From assembly GCF_026410925.1 (NCBI RefSeq), contig NZ_CP112972.1, positions 2,294,001 to 2,358,000 on the forward strand: a stretch of DNA of 64,000 nucleotides, written 5' to 3'. Shown piece by piece: positions 11,526-20,068 of this stretch (position 1 is its first letter; every line of letters begins with the position of its first letter). The DNA comes from Halovenus salina (GTDB taxonomy: Archaea; Halobacteriota; Halobacteria; Halobacteriales; Haloarculaceae). The notes under the pieces were generated by a model. It was not told the DNA's origin and ran no database searches. It saw nothing but the letters and a program-made list of their open reading frames with translations. The translations under genes were made by a program, and so were the position numbers.

Positions 11526-12307
11526 CGGAAACCACCCAGCAGATTTGCTGTCGTCCCAAATGCGCGAGCCAGTGCGTCGCTCTCAACGAACTCGCTGGCT
11601 GGGCCGTCGAAATAGATCTCTCGATTGAGACAGATAACGCGTTCAGCATGTCTGGAGACCGCGCCTATGTCGTGCTCGATGAGTAGAATTGTAATTCCGT
11701 TGCCGTGTAACGACTCCAGAAGGTCGTAGAAAGCCTCGACTGCTTCCATATCCACACCGACGGTCGGTTCGTCGAGGACTAGAAGCTCGGCCTCGCTGGC
11801 GAGTGCGCGAGCGATGAACGCCCGCTGACGCTGGCCGCCGGAGAGCTGTGTCACACGCCGGTTAGCGAATGCTGTCATACCAACAGTGTCGAGCGCCTGG
11901 TCGACGATACGCCAGTCCTCATCGGAGAGTCGACCAAAGCCGACGTGTGGGAACCGGCCCATCTTCACAACCTCACGGACAGTGATGGGCATCTCTTTCG
12001 AGGCGCTGGCGTGCTGTGCGACGTACCCAATTCGGGAGCCGTCGTCGAACTGATGGGCGGGTTCGCCGAAGAGCGTGGCAATCCCGCTGTCCGGCTGGAG
12101 CAATCCCAATAGCAACTTCATCAACGTCGACTTTCCTGACCCGTTCGGACCGACGACTGCAGCGTACTCGCCGTGGTCGATCTTGAGTGAAATATCTTCG
12201 ACGACCGGAGTTGACGTGTAGCCGAAGTTGACGTCGGCGAGTTGGATAATCTCGGTGTCGTTCGCTGCCGTCGGAGCTGTCGAATGCGATGTGTTCTGTG
12301 TACTCAT
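11522..12307 (-). CDS. Metal ABC transporter ATP-binding protein (ZnuC/MntA family)
   Basis: A 261-residue ATPase that powers the importer. Walker A is GPNGSGKST, the ABC signature is LSGGQRQRAFIARAL, Walker B is LLVLDEPTVGVD, and the switch histidine lies in LLIEHDIG. A Ser/Thr-rich lead of about 20 residues precedes the ATPase core. The gene begins 5 bases after the binding-protein stop and overlaps the permease start by 4 bases, so the three genes form an operon. Confidence 0.95.
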   Translation of the reverse strand: MSTQNTSHSTAPTAANDTEIIQLADVNFGYTSTPVVEDISLKIDHGEYAAVVGPNGSGKSTLMKLLLGLLQPDSGIATLFGEPAHQFDDGSRIGYVAQHASASKEMPITVREVVKMGRFPHVGFGRLSDEDWRIVDQALDTVGMTAFANRRVTQLSGGQRQRAFIARALASEAELLVLDEPTVGVDMEAVEAFYDLLESLHGNGITILLIEHDIGAVSRHAERVICLNREIYFDGPASEFVESDALARAFGTTANLLGGFR

Positions 12308-12312
12308 TGTCC

Positions 12313-13377
12313 TTATTCAAAGTTCATCCACTCGTCGGACCAGTTGTCAGGGCCGACCGCGTCGGGTTGTTTGTTGCCGAGCACAACCTCGAACGTGGGC
12401 ATATTGATATTGTATGCGATCTCCTCGTACCCCCAGTTGTTTTCGACCCAGTTCTCTCGAACCCCCGCGTACGGAGTGACAGGGAGGTATCCCTCGACCT
12501 GTGTCTCCGTAAGCAGTTGCTTTGCGGGTTTCCGTGATTCGAAAACACCGTTGGCGATATAGTTAATATCGTTCTCTTCGATAACTGCCTTCGCGTCGGC
12601 GATATCCGAGGGCTTGACGTCACCACTGGCTGCAAGGTTTGTAACGAGAGGCACCATCTCTGCGTCGTATTTGCTGCCGATGTACTGGAAGGCGTTGTGT
12701 GCCGCCAGTTGAACGACGTTCCGATCAGCTGCATCAAAGATGGTCTGGTAGTCCTGATCGATCTGTTCGAGCACGTCGGATTTGTAGGTCGTAGCGTTGT
12801 CTTGAACTGCACCCTCGTGCTCCGGAGCGAGCTTGGCAAGTCCATTGGCGATGTTGTCTACTGACTGCTTCGCGCGGTCTGGGTCGAGCCAGAAGTGTGG
12901 GTCCTTGCCCTGTTGTTTTCCGACGCCTTCCTCGTCAGCGTCAAGACTCGCCGCGAGATCGACCAACTCAATTCCTTCTCGCACGTTGATTCGTTGCGTG
13001 TCGACGTTATCATCTTTGAGTGTCTGGATCGCACGGTCGGCCCATGGTTGGAATCCTGGCCCGACGTGGAGAAACGCGTCTGCTTCGATGATATTTTTCG
13101 TGACGCTTGCGTTTGGCTCCCAGCCATGACCGTGCAACCCAGTCGGAATGAGATTGTTTACCTGAATTGGCGTCCCGTCGGCAATCTTTCGCGCGAAGTC
13201 ATAAAAGCTGAAAAACGATGCAACTGCGACACGAGAGCCACCTCCGTCGCTTCCTTCGTCGTCTCCTGCTCCACTGACACATCCGGCAATGCCAGCGGTG
13301 AGTACCCCCGCCCCCGCAGTAATGGCTTCTCTGCGTGAGAATCTATTCTTCTTGGACTGTTTCGTGTCGTCTACCAT
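12313..13377 (-). CDS. Metal ABC transporter substrate-binding lipoprotein (ZnuA/MntC family)
   Basis: A 354-residue exported protein. The N terminus has a twin-arginine motif (R15-R16, FSRREAIT) and a lipobox ending at C33 (AGIAGC), so it is probably Tat-exported and lipid-anchored. The cluster A-I fold is recognisable by TGLHGHGWEPN, FLHVGPGFQPW, KDPHFWLDP and the AAHNAFQYIGSKY histidine region, which supply metal ligands. It lacks the long His-rich loop of many zinc-specific ZnuA proteins, which leans towards Mn or dual use, though this is not decisive. First gene of the importer operon, behind a TATA box and an 18-bp palindrome. Confidence 0.92.
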   Translation of the reverse strand: MVDDTKQSKKNRFSRREAITAGAGVLTAGIAGCVSGAGDDEGSDGGGSRVAVASFFSFYDFARKIADGTPIQVNNLIPTGLHGHGWEPNASVTKNIIEADAFLHVGPGFQPWADRAIQTLKDDNVDTQRINVREGIELVDLAASLDADEEGVGKQQGKDPHFWLDPDRAKQSVDNIANGLAKLAPEHEGAVQDNATTYKSDVLEQIDQDYQTIFDAADRNVVQLAAHNAFQYIGSKYDAEMVPLVTNLAASGDVKPSDIADAKAVIEENDINYIANGVFESRKPAKQLLTETQVEGYLPVTPYAGVRENWVENNWGYEEIAYNINMPTFEVVLGNKQPDAVGPDNWSDEWMNFE

Positions 13378-13400
13378 CGACTAGTTGTGTCTATACAAAA

Positions 13401-13445
13401 CATATAGTAGTTTCTATCAAAAACCAAGATTAGATATATCTAATC
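13401..13445 (-). promoter_or_regulatory. Promoter and 18-bp palindromic candidate operator of the metal importer
   Basis: GATTAGATATATCTAATC at 13428-13445 is a perfect palindrome. It sits just upstream of a TATA-like CTACTATATG (minus strand, 13401-13410) that is centred 27 bases ahead of the binding-protein ATG. Size and symmetry suit a dimeric DtxR-family protein such as the one encoded 3 kb downstream. The link is inferred. Confidence 0.6.
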
Positions 13446-14035
13446 CTTTCTGACGCCCTTTGCGTTACGCGTTCGGTGCTCCCATACCAGGCTTGTGCTA
13501 CACAGAATCTCCGTGAAAAAACGCCATCTGGCCCGCTGTAACGACACACAGCCGGCGCTGGGTGAGGTGCTGTTTCAGCACAATTGTTGCGGGCGGTCTC
13601 GACCACGGCAAAGCAAGTGGATATGTACAGTGAACCGTCACACTCTGTGATGGGGTCACGAGAGCACCCGGACCAATCACTGTCTGACTCTTCCGATCCG
13701 GTGTCTAGTAGGCCGCTTTTAGATTGGTTCGATACCAAAGTCTTGCCTCCAGGACAGGGCGAAGCTCAAAACACGTCATACCGTCGCGGCAACTCACCAC
13801 GGAAAACTCCAGACCGCTCGAAACGTGCTCTTTGACGCAACTACTGGTCCTTGCAGACTTCGGAAGTACAACACCCTCCCCGTAGCAGTTGCCATCGGTA
13901 CCAAACACAGCCCGATGGTTCTGTGGTACACAGTATGAACGGTGAAGCCACCTGTTCGCCGGATGTTTGAATCAACACTGCCTTGCCGGACTCGTCGGAG
14001 GTGGGTTTTAGTGGCCGTACAGAAAACGTGGTAGT
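13446..14035. other. Gene-free stretch of about 590 bases
   Basis: Short ORFs occur on both strands, but none has the acidic composition or G/C-rich third positions of the neighbours, and all overlap one another. The composition is intermediate. It may be a decayed gene or mobile element, but I cannot match any family by eye. The last 50 bases form the promoter region of the small gene that follows. Confidence 0.5.
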
Positions 14036-14284
14036 ATGACATCCGTTCAGAAAGACCTCGAAACCGCGTTCGAATCAGAAGGGTACGATGTCGCAGACGT
14101 GACCCGCAACCGGCGACAGGTCCGGGTCGAGATTCTCGACGACGAGGCAAGCGCCGAGAAACTCCGCGAGATTACCTACGATGTTGTCGACGAAGCGGAC
14201 GTACTTGGACTGGATGTCTCGACCGAATCTGCCGAAGGTCGGGACGCGATGACGACCGTGGTCTCGCTTCGATACCGGAGCTAG
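14036..14284 (+). CDS. Small acidic protein of unknown function, 82 residues
   Basis: The protein starts MTSVQKDLETAFESEGYDVA and ends TVVSLRYRS, with an alternating alpha/beta pattern that suggests a compact two-layer domain (VRVEILDDEASAEKLREITY in the middle). It has no cysteines and no membrane segment. Codon use is typical of the chromosome. Its stop codon shares the palindrome CTAG (14281-14284) with the stop of the convergent peptidase gene. Family not recognised. Confidence 0.65.
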   Translation: MTSVQKDLETAFESEGYDVADVTRNRRQVRVEILDDEASAEKLREITYDVVDEADVLGLDVSTESAEGRDAMTTVVSLRYRS

Positions 14285-16311
14285 CGCTCGATATCGAGCG
14301 TCTCGTAGACGAACGCCCACTTATCAAGCGTCTGTTCTATCTCAAGAGACGTCGGCGTTCCGGTACCGTGACCGGTCTCCTCGACGCTGTGATAACAAAT
14401 CGGGTCCTCACCGGCCGTCGCCGCCTGCATCCGGGCAGTCATCTTCCGGGCGTGTGATGGGTGAACACGCGTGTCGCCGGCGGCGGTGGCAAACAGCGTC
14501 GCCGGATACGACCGCTGTGTGATGTTGTGGTACGGCGAGTACGAACGGAGCCACTCGAATGCCTCTTCGTCTTCGGGCGAGCCGTACTCCCCGGTCCAGG
14601 CCTCCCCGAGCAAGAACTTGTGAAAACGGAGCATATCGAGCAGCGGGACCGTACAGACGATGGCACCGAACAGCCCCGGGCGACGGGTGAGGGCCGCACC
14701 GACAGTCAGGCCGCCGTTGCTGCCGCCCCAGCCCGCGAGCCGGTCTGTGTTGGTGTAGCCGGCCGCGACGAGGTCCTCGGCGACCGCCTCGAAATCCTCG
14801 AAGGTGTGTTCTTTGTGTTCGCGAGCGCCCTGTTCGTGCCACTCCTCGCCGAACTCGGAGCCGCCGCGCAGACAGGCGAGCGCGAACACGCCGCCGTCAG
14901 CGAGAAACGGTAAGCGGTAGGGGTCGAGACTGGGCAACAGCGGAATCCGGAAGCCGCCGTATCCGTACAGCACCGTCGGCGCGTCGCCGTCCGGCTTGAT
15001 GTCCGAGCGGTGGACAACGTAGACGGGGACGCTGGCGGCGTCGGTCGACTCGACCCAGCGGCGCTCGATTGTCAGATCAAGCTCCTCCTGTGGGTCGAGT
15101 TCCGCGGGCAGCGTCGGCGACTGGAGGACCGCCCAGTCGTCTGGGCCGTCTCCAGGGCCGACCGCAGCGCGGACGACGCCCGTCGGCCTGTCCAGTCCCT
15201 GGAGGAAGACGAACAGCTCGGCCGACTCGCGGTTGTTCCCCAGCCCGCCTCGGGGGATGCCGGCGAACTCCGGCAGCGAGAGCTCGTATCGCTCGGTACC
15301 GTCCGCGCTATGGACCGAAACCACCGAGCTGGCGTCGCGAATCCGATGAACAGCGAACCCGTCTCCGACAGGCGCGACCTGTTGCATCGTGTCTCCGGTC
15401 TCCGCGACGACGGTTTCGAAGTCTTCGATGCCCGAGACCTCGGTAATCGTTTCGGCGTCGTGACCGAGGACCCGGCCGCGTGGCGCGCCTGCGGTCGTGT
15501 GGACGTAGACCCGACCCTTGTGTAACACCGGCGTGAGCGGCGCGTCGAGTTCTGTCAGGACTGGCTCGAGTGAGCCGTCTTCGAGCGCGAACAGGTCGCT
15601 GTCGGCCCCGAGTTCGCCGACCGTCACGAGGACGACGCCCGACCCTGGACCGACCTGGACGGCCGGCCACCGCTCCGGGTCGAAATCAGCGGTGACAAGT
15701 CGGTCCTCGCCGTCGAGTTCGTGGTACCGGAGTTCCTTGTCGAGCTGTCCCCCTTCGGCGGCCGCGCCGGTCGCGCTGTAGTAGAACCCGCTCTCGTCCC
15801 AGGAGGCCCCGTTACAGCGGCCGACATCGTCGATTTCGTCGACGACCGCGCTGTCGTCGACATCGAGCACACGGAGGTCGTACTGCTCGGTCCCCGCGTC
15901 CATCAGCCCGTAGACGACGAGTGTTCCGTCCCAGTTGGGCTCGAACCACTGGAGTGAGACCGTCTCGTCGAGGTCGGTTGGGTCGACGAGCGTCCGGGGG
16001 TCGCCGTCCGGCTCGCTCCGAACGGTCAGGCGGGGCTGTTCGGCCTCGGCTGGCTCGATGCGCTGGAAGTACCGTCCGCCCCGGACCGTCGGCAGGAAGT
16101 AGCTTTCGTGCCAGCCCAACTCCTCGAAGGCCGGTTCAAGTGACTCGCGGCGGTCGGTCTGGATGACGCTGTCGGTGTACTCGTTTTGTTGTCGCTCCCA
16201 GTCGGCGACGCGGTCGTCGTCGCCTTCGAGCCAGCGATAGGGGTCCTCGAATGTCTCGCCGTGGAGGGTCTCAGTCACGGAGTCGCGCTCCGTTGTGGGG
16301 TGGTCTCTCAT
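14281..16311 (-). CDS. Prolyl oligopeptidase family serine peptidase (S9A)
   Basis: A 676-residue cytosolic peptidase that cuts short peptides after proline. The first 70 residues and the last 250 form the alpha/beta-hydrolase part, with a beta-propeller between them. The catalytic triad is S531 (AGWGGSNGGLTVG), D613 (ATAAGDTRVHPSH) and H648 (VEETGHGTGT). PYRWLEGDDDRVADWERQQN near the N terminus is the family entry motif. No signal peptide is seen. The 16-bp palindrome CGCTCGATATCGAGCG covers its last codons and could act in both directions as an RNA end. An IS6 element lies 66 bases ahead of the start codon, so its upstream region may have been altered. Confidence 0.95.
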   Translation of the reverse strand: MRDHPTTERDSVTETLHGETFEDPYRWLEGDDDRVADWERQQNEYTDSVIQTDRRESLEPAFEELGWHESYFLPTVRGGRYFQRIEPAEAEQPRLTVRSEPDGDPRTLVDPTDLDETVSLQWFEPNWDGTLVVYGLMDAGTEQYDLRVLDVDDSAVVDEIDDVGRCNGASWDESGFYYSATGAAAEGGQLDKELRYHELDGEDRLVTADFDPERWPAVQVGPGSGVVLVTVGELGADSDLFALEDGSLEPVLTELDAPLTPVLHKGRVYVHTTAGAPRGRVLGHDAETITEVSGIEDFETVVAETGDTMQQVAPVGDGFAVHRIRDASSVVSVHSADGTERYELSLPEFAGIPRGGLGNNRESAELFVFLQGLDRPTGVVRAAVGPGDGPDDWAVLQSPTLPAELDPQEELDLTIERRWVESTDAASVPVYVVHRSDIKPDGDAPTVLYGYGGFRIPLLPSLDPYRLPFLADGGVFALACLRGGSEFGEEWHEQGAREHKEHTFEDFEAVAEDLVAAGYTNTDRLAGWGGSNGGLTVGAALTRRPGLFGAIVCTVPLLDMLRFHKFLLGEAWTGEYGSPEDEEAFEWLRSYSPYHNITQRSYPATLFATAAGDTRVHPSHARKMTARMQAATAGEDPICYHSVEETGHGTGTPTSLEIEQTLDKWAFVYETLDIER

Positions 16312-16377
16312 GGATACTGCTGGTGTGAGAAGGCTCTTTGCTGTTGTGGTGTCGAGGCGCTCTCGAGCTGTGAGAGC

Positions 16378-17074
16378 GGCGGTGTTCAGATAAGGATTGA
16401 AAGGCGAGGCGGAGCGTTTTTTGAGTGCCTATGTCCAAAAACATCCGCCTCAGCGGTAGTATCGACCAGATCGACTTAGAGTTTATTGAACGCGAAGCGA
16501 CACCGCGATTTCTGATGAAGCTCAGTATTCAACTGCATATTGCTGGATTATCGCTTTCGAATACTGTTTCTATTCTCGAAATATTTGGTGTCGAACGTGC
16601 ACGTTCTACAGTTCACAACTGGGTTCACAAGGCAGATCTACAGCCCGAAGACGGACAAAATCCGGATCACGTTGCGGTCGACGAAACCGTGATCCAGCTC
16701 AATGACGAGCAGTACTGGCTGTACGCCGCTGTCGATCCAGCAACGAACAAATTACTGCATACAAAGCTTGAACCAACGAGAACGAACGTTCTTTCTCACG
16801 CATTCTTTGCCGAACTTCGTGAGAAACACGACGTCGACGACGCGGTGTTTCTCATCGATGGCGCACCGCAACTGAAAGACGCCTGCTCTCGGCACGGCCT
16901 CGATTTCAGATACGAACGCCATGGAAATCGGAATAGCGTCGAACGTGTCTTTCGTGAGGTGAAACGACGAACATATTCGTTTTCAAACTGTTTCAGCAAC
17001 GCCGAAGCAGACACAGCTGACGACTGGCTCAGATCATTTAGTTTCGCATGGAATCAGCTTATCTGAACACTACC
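16378..17074 (+). mobile_element. Complete IS6-family insertion sequence with 8-bp target duplication
   Basis: The element is 697 bases. The left end reads GGCGGTGTTCAGATAAG; the right end read inward is GGTAGTGTTCAGATAAG, a 15/17 match with 13 perfect inner bases. Both ends are bordered by GTGAGAGC (16370-16377 and 17075-17082), a perfect direct repeat of the 8-bp length IS6 elements generate. It carries one intact transposase gene. Intact ends and an undamaged target duplication suggest a fairly recent insertion. It inserted between the peptidase and a small membrane-protein gene, sparing the TATA box of the latter by about 20 bases. Confidence 0.93.
16431..17066 (+). CDS. IS6-family transposase (DDE type)
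   Basis: A 211-residue transposase. The DDE triad is visible as D in DHVAVDETVIQL, D in AVFLIDGAPQLKD and E in NSVERVFREVKRRTYSF. The N terminus has the helix-turn-helix-like region LSLSNTVSILEIFGVERARS with STVHNWVHKAD, typical of haloarchaeal IS6 members. Length is standard and the frame is intact, so it may be active. It is less acidic and more AT-rich than its neighbours, as expected of a mobile gene. It could also act on the related ends at 58.4-58.8 kb. Confidence 0.94.
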   Translation: MSKNIRLSGSIDQIDLEFIEREATPRFLMKLSIQLHIAGLSLSNTVSILEIFGVERARSTVHNWVHKADLQPEDGQNPDHVAVDETVIQLNDEQYWLYAAVDPATNKLLHTKLEPTRTNVLSHAFFAELREKHDVDDAVFLIDGAPQLKDACSRHGLDFRYERHGNRNSVERVFREVKRRTYSFSNCFSNAEADTADDWLRSFSFAWNQLI

Positions 17075-17094
17075 GTGAGAGCCGAGGTAACTGT

Positions 17095-17102
17095 TTTATA
17101 TA
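17095..17102 (+). promoter_or_regulatory. TATA box of the glycine-zipper gene
   Basis: TTTATATA is centred 25 bases ahead of ATG 17123, predicting a leaderless transcript. It begins only 20 bases beyond the IS6 right end, so upstream factor sites may have been displaced by the insertion. Confidence 0.6.
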
Positions 17103-17122
17103 GGCTTGACGTACCAACATAC

Positions 17123-17389
17123 ATGAAAGAACGACTCATCGGCGCGTTCCGACGCGCACGGTACGCGGCAATCGGCGCAGCAATCGGTGCGTTTCTCGGC
17201 GGTCTCGTGAGCCGGAACGGCGCGAGTACCGGCGGAGCGACCGGCGCACTCATCGGCGCACTCGTCGGCGAGAAGCGCCACGATGTCAGCGGCTTCTTCG
17301 ACAGCGTGGGCAGCGACGACGCAGAAGATGAGGAGGATGGCGAGAGGCGCCTCTCGAAGATACGGAACTCTGCGGCCGACGACGACTAA
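17123..17389 (+). CDS. Glycine-zipper small membrane protein, 88 residues
   Basis: The protein begins MKERLIGAFRRARYAAIGAA and has two glycine-zipper helices (IGAAIGAFLGGLV and GGATGALIGALVG, residues 16-52) followed by an acidic soluble tail. Such proteins are predicted to pack tightly in membranes; no function is known. The ATG at 17123 is chosen from the TATA spacing; the longer ORF from 17048 begins inside the IS and is rejected. Confidence 0.7.
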   Translation: MKERLIGAFRRARYAAIGAAIGAFLGGLVSRNGASTGGATGALIGALVGEKRHDVSGFFDSVGSDDAEDEEDGERRLSKIRNSAADDD

Positions 17390-17507
17390 TTGTCAGTCGG
17401 TCGACCAGACAGGTCGCGACAGCGGGTCGCAGATGAGCGAACTCCCAACTGCGGATACCTCGCCCGCAAGCGTCGGTTTGATAGTGGTGCTCACCAAGGA
17501 ATAGCCA

Positions 17508-18989
17508 GTGGCAACAGAACGGAAAGGGATCGACATGACCACCGGGGCAATCGCCCCAAAGGTGCTGGCGTTGTCGTGGCCGCTGGTGTTGGGGAACCTC
17601 CTCCAGACGGCATACAACCTGGCCGACATCTTCTGGGTCGGGCGGGTCGGCTCAGATGCCGTCGCGGGCGTCTCGCTGATGTTTCCGCTGTCATGGATGT
17701 TCGTCTCGACGGCGGTCGGACTGACAGCAGCGACAATTGCGTTGGTCTCGCAGTACGTCGGCGCAGACGAGCGTCGTCAGGCCGACCACGTTGTCGCCCA
17801 GACGGTGCTGTTAGCGCTCGGTGTCTCGGCGGTGCTCACGTCGCTCGGGTTCGTCTTCCGTGGTGAGTTGCTGACGCTGATGGGTGCCGAGGGGGCGGTC
17901 TACGACGCGGCACTCGACTACATCGAGGTTATCTTCCTCACGCTCCCGCTCACGTTCCTGTTCTTTGCCTTCCGGGCTGCACTCCAGGGTGCCGGCGACA
18001 CGAGGACTGCGATGTGGCTCGTCTTCATCTCTGCGGGCGTGAACGTGGTCATCGACCCGTTCTTCATCCTCGGCTGGGGACCGCTCCCGGCAATGGGGAC
18101 CCGTGGCGCCGGCTGGGCGACCTTCCTCTCCCGGGCGCTGGCGGCTGGCACAGGTGTGTTCATCCTGCTCCGTGGGGGCTTCGGCGTGAAAATCTACCTC
18201 CGTGACCTCGTCCCGGACCCGACGCTGCTGAAGAAGCTCGTGGATGTCGGCTACCCGGCGACGCTCGACGGCTGGGCGCGCAGTTTCGCGTCGGTGGCGA
18301 TGGCTGCCTTCGTCACCCCTTTCGGGACGGCCGCCATCGCCGCCTACGGCATCGGCATCCGGCTGATGTCGGTCACCTGGTCGGTCGCCGGCGCTGTCGG
18401 CCAGGCCGCCGCGACCGGCGTCGGTCAGAACCTCGGCGCGGACACGCCCGACCGAGCCAGCCGCGTGACGTGGGTCGCCACCGGCGGGACAATGGCGATG
18501 CTGTTTGTCGCCGGCGGCATCTGTGTGCTCATCCCGGAACTGCTAATCGGCCTGTTCGACGACAGCTCCGACACCGTTGCCGAGGGACGCACCTTCCTCT
18601 ATGTCATTGCGCCGTTCTGGGGCTTTTTCGGCGGGACGATGGTCATCCAGGGCGGGTTCCGGGGCGCGGGCCAGACGAAAGTCGCGATGGCGCTGTCGAT
18701 ACTGGCTCGGTGGGTGTTTCGCATCCCCATCGCGCTCGCGCTGGCGTTTTCGTTTACGCTCACTATCCCGGTCGTCGACATCCAGCTCCGGGCGCTCGAC
18801 CTCGGTGTTGTCGGCATCTGGGCCTCCTTTGCCGTCGGTGCCTTCGTCACGTTCCTGCTTGCTGCCTTCTGGTTCAGACTCGGCCGATGGGCAGACGGCG
18901 TTATCGACGACGAGGGCGGTGCCGGGGTCGACACCGAGGTTCCCGAAACGGAGACCGCAGACGCCGAGACGGGTAACGTCGACAGCTAG
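17508..18989 (+). CDS. MATE-family multidrug/sodium antiporter
   Basis: A 493-residue transporter with twelve predicted membrane helices in two homologous halves. The first half has LALSWPLVLGNLLQTAYNLA and DIFWVGRVGSDAVAG; the start of the second is YPATLDGWARSFASVAMAAF. MATE proteins export cationic or aromatic compounds in exchange for Na+ or H+. The start is GTG 17508, which directly follows an in-frame stop; ATG 17535 would also leave a complete protein. The acidic tail (residues 462-493) is cytosolic. Substrate unknown. Confidence 0.92.
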   Translation: MATERKGIDMTTGAIAPKVLALSWPLVLGNLLQTAYNLADIFWVGRVGSDAVAGVSLMFPLSWMFVSTAVGLTAATIALVSQYVGADERRQADHVVAQTVLLALGVSAVLTSLGFVFRGELLTLMGAEGAVYDAALDYIEVIFLTLPLTFLFFAFRAALQGAGDTRTAMWLVFISAGVNVVIDPFFILGWGPLPAMGTRGAGWATFLSRALAAGTGVFILLRGGFGVKIYLRDLVPDPTLLKKLVDVGYPATLDGWARSFASVAMAAFVTPFGTAAIAAYGIGIRLMSVTWSVAGAVGQAAATGVGQNLGADTPDRASRVTWVATGGTMAMLFVAGGICVLIPELLIGLFDDSSDTVAEGRTFLYVIAPFWGFFGGTMVIQGGFRGAGQTKVAMALSILARWVFRIPIALALAFSFTLTIPVVDIQLRALDLGVVGIWASFAVGAFVTFLLAAFWFRLGRWADGVIDDEGGAGVDTEVPETETADAETGNVDS

Positions 18990-19034
18990 CGGTCGAAAGA
19001 AACTGCTTTCTGGCCCCACCGCTACCCGTTGGGT

Positions 19035-19523
19035 ATGGAACTCGTCTCTGTCGCCGCGGTCGCAGCAAACGGCGTCATCGGTGACGGCCGGAGCCTTCCC
19101 TGGCCGAGCATCCCCGAAGACAGAGCCCAGTACAGAGACCGCGTCGCCAACGACCCGGTCATCCTCGGGCGCAAGACCTTCGAGTCGATGCGCGATGACC
19201 TGCCCGGCTCGGCACAGTTCGTGGTGAGCCGGAGCGAACGCAGTTTCGAGGCTGAGACGGCTGTCCGCGTCGGTGGCGTCGAGGAGACCATCGAGCGCGC
19301 CGAGGAATGCGACGCCGATACCGTCTACGTCCTCGGTGGCGGCGCAATCTACGCACTCTTTCAGCCCCACGTCGACCGGATGGCACTCAGCCGAGTCCAC
19401 GGCGAGTACGACGGCGACAGCTACTATCCCGACTGGGACGAACAAGAGTGGGAGCTCGTCGAGGAGACGCCGTTCGAGCGGTTCACGCTCCGGGAGTGGA
19501 TTCGCCGCGGAGCCGGCGAGTAA
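19035..19523 (+). CDS. folA: Dihydrofolate reductase
   Basis: A 162-residue enzyme that reduces dihydrofolate to tetrahydrofolate with NADPH. Landmarks are [20 protein letters not shown] (substrate loop), [12 protein letters not shown] (NADPH binding) and [14 protein letters not shown] (the conserved double-glycine region). The ATG at 19035 is preferred over a TTG six bases upstream. No thymidylate synthase is adjacent. The 2'-5' RNA ligase-like gene follows on the same strand 38 bases later. Confidence 0.95.
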   Translation: MELVSVAAVAANGVIGDGRSLPWPSIPEDRAQYRDRVANDPVILGRKTFESMRDDLPGSAQFVVSRSERSFEAETAVRVGGVEETIERAEECDADTVYVLGGGAIYALFQPHVDRMALSRVHGEYDGDSYYPDWDEQEWELVEETPFERFTLREWIRRGAGE

Positions 19524-19561
19524 CCGACGTGTTTTTTTGGGCGGTTATCCTCTGGTCTGAC

Positions 19562-20068
19562 GTGTACAGTCTGAACGTTCCTGTTCCTGGCCAGGTTGCT
19601 AAACTTGCGGGAGAACTCGCCAGAGACTTGCCCGAGGCCTACCGCCGTCCCCGGGGCGAACACACGCTGGGTGTCAAGCGCCTCGTCGGCACCGACGAGC
19701 CCTACAGCCGCCTGGAGACGAAAGCGCGGGAGACGCTGACCGGCCAGCCAGGATTCGAGTGTCGGATCACTGGCATCGACTACTTCACCGACGTTCCGAA
19801 GGGAAGTTCGCCGGTCGTCTACCTCGCTGTCGAGTCGCCGGAGCTACACCGCCTCCACAAGCGGCTTGCGGCAGTGTTCGACCCCGTCGAGGGCGTCGAA
19901 ACGCCGGAGTACTCGCCACACGTGACGATTGCTCGTGGTGGCTCACTCGACCGGGCAAAGCGAGTTGCCGACCGCGATATCGAGCAGATTACCTGGCGTG
20001 TCGAGGAACTAGTCTTCTGGGACGGCCAACACAACCAGCCCGTGAGCACCGTCTCGCTGCCGGCCTAG
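19562..20068 (+). CDS. 2'-5' RNA ligase (LigT/2H phosphoesterase) family protein
   Basis: A 168-residue protein with GTG start (MYSLNVPVPGQVAKLAGELA when translated). The two active-site histidine motifs of the 2H phosphoesterase fold are EHTLGVKRL (H34), where the usual H-x-T/S is compressed to H-T-L, and SPHVTIARG, a standard H-x-T. The family opens or closes 2',5' or cyclic phosphodiesters in RNA; the physiological substrate in archaea is unclear. Its stop codon shares the palindrome CTAG (20065-20068) with convergent hisA. Confidence 0.82.
   Translation: MYSLNVPVPGQVAKLAGELARDLPEAYRRPRGEHTLGVKRLVGTDEPYSRLETKARETLTGQPGFECRITGIDYFTDVPKGSSPVVYLAVESPELHRLHKRLAAVFDPVEGVETPEYSPHVTIARGGSLDRAKRVADRDIEQITWRVEELVFWDGQHNQPVSTVSLPA

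Noticed and set aside
13584..13835. Plus-strand 83-codon ORF in the gene-free stretch
   Set aside because: Basic, Ser/Arg-rich composition unlike haloarchaeal proteins, and competing ORFs on the other strand.
17048..17122. N-terminal extension of the glycine-zipper protein starting inside the IS
   Set aside because: It would precede the TATA box and begin within the IS6 terminal repeat.
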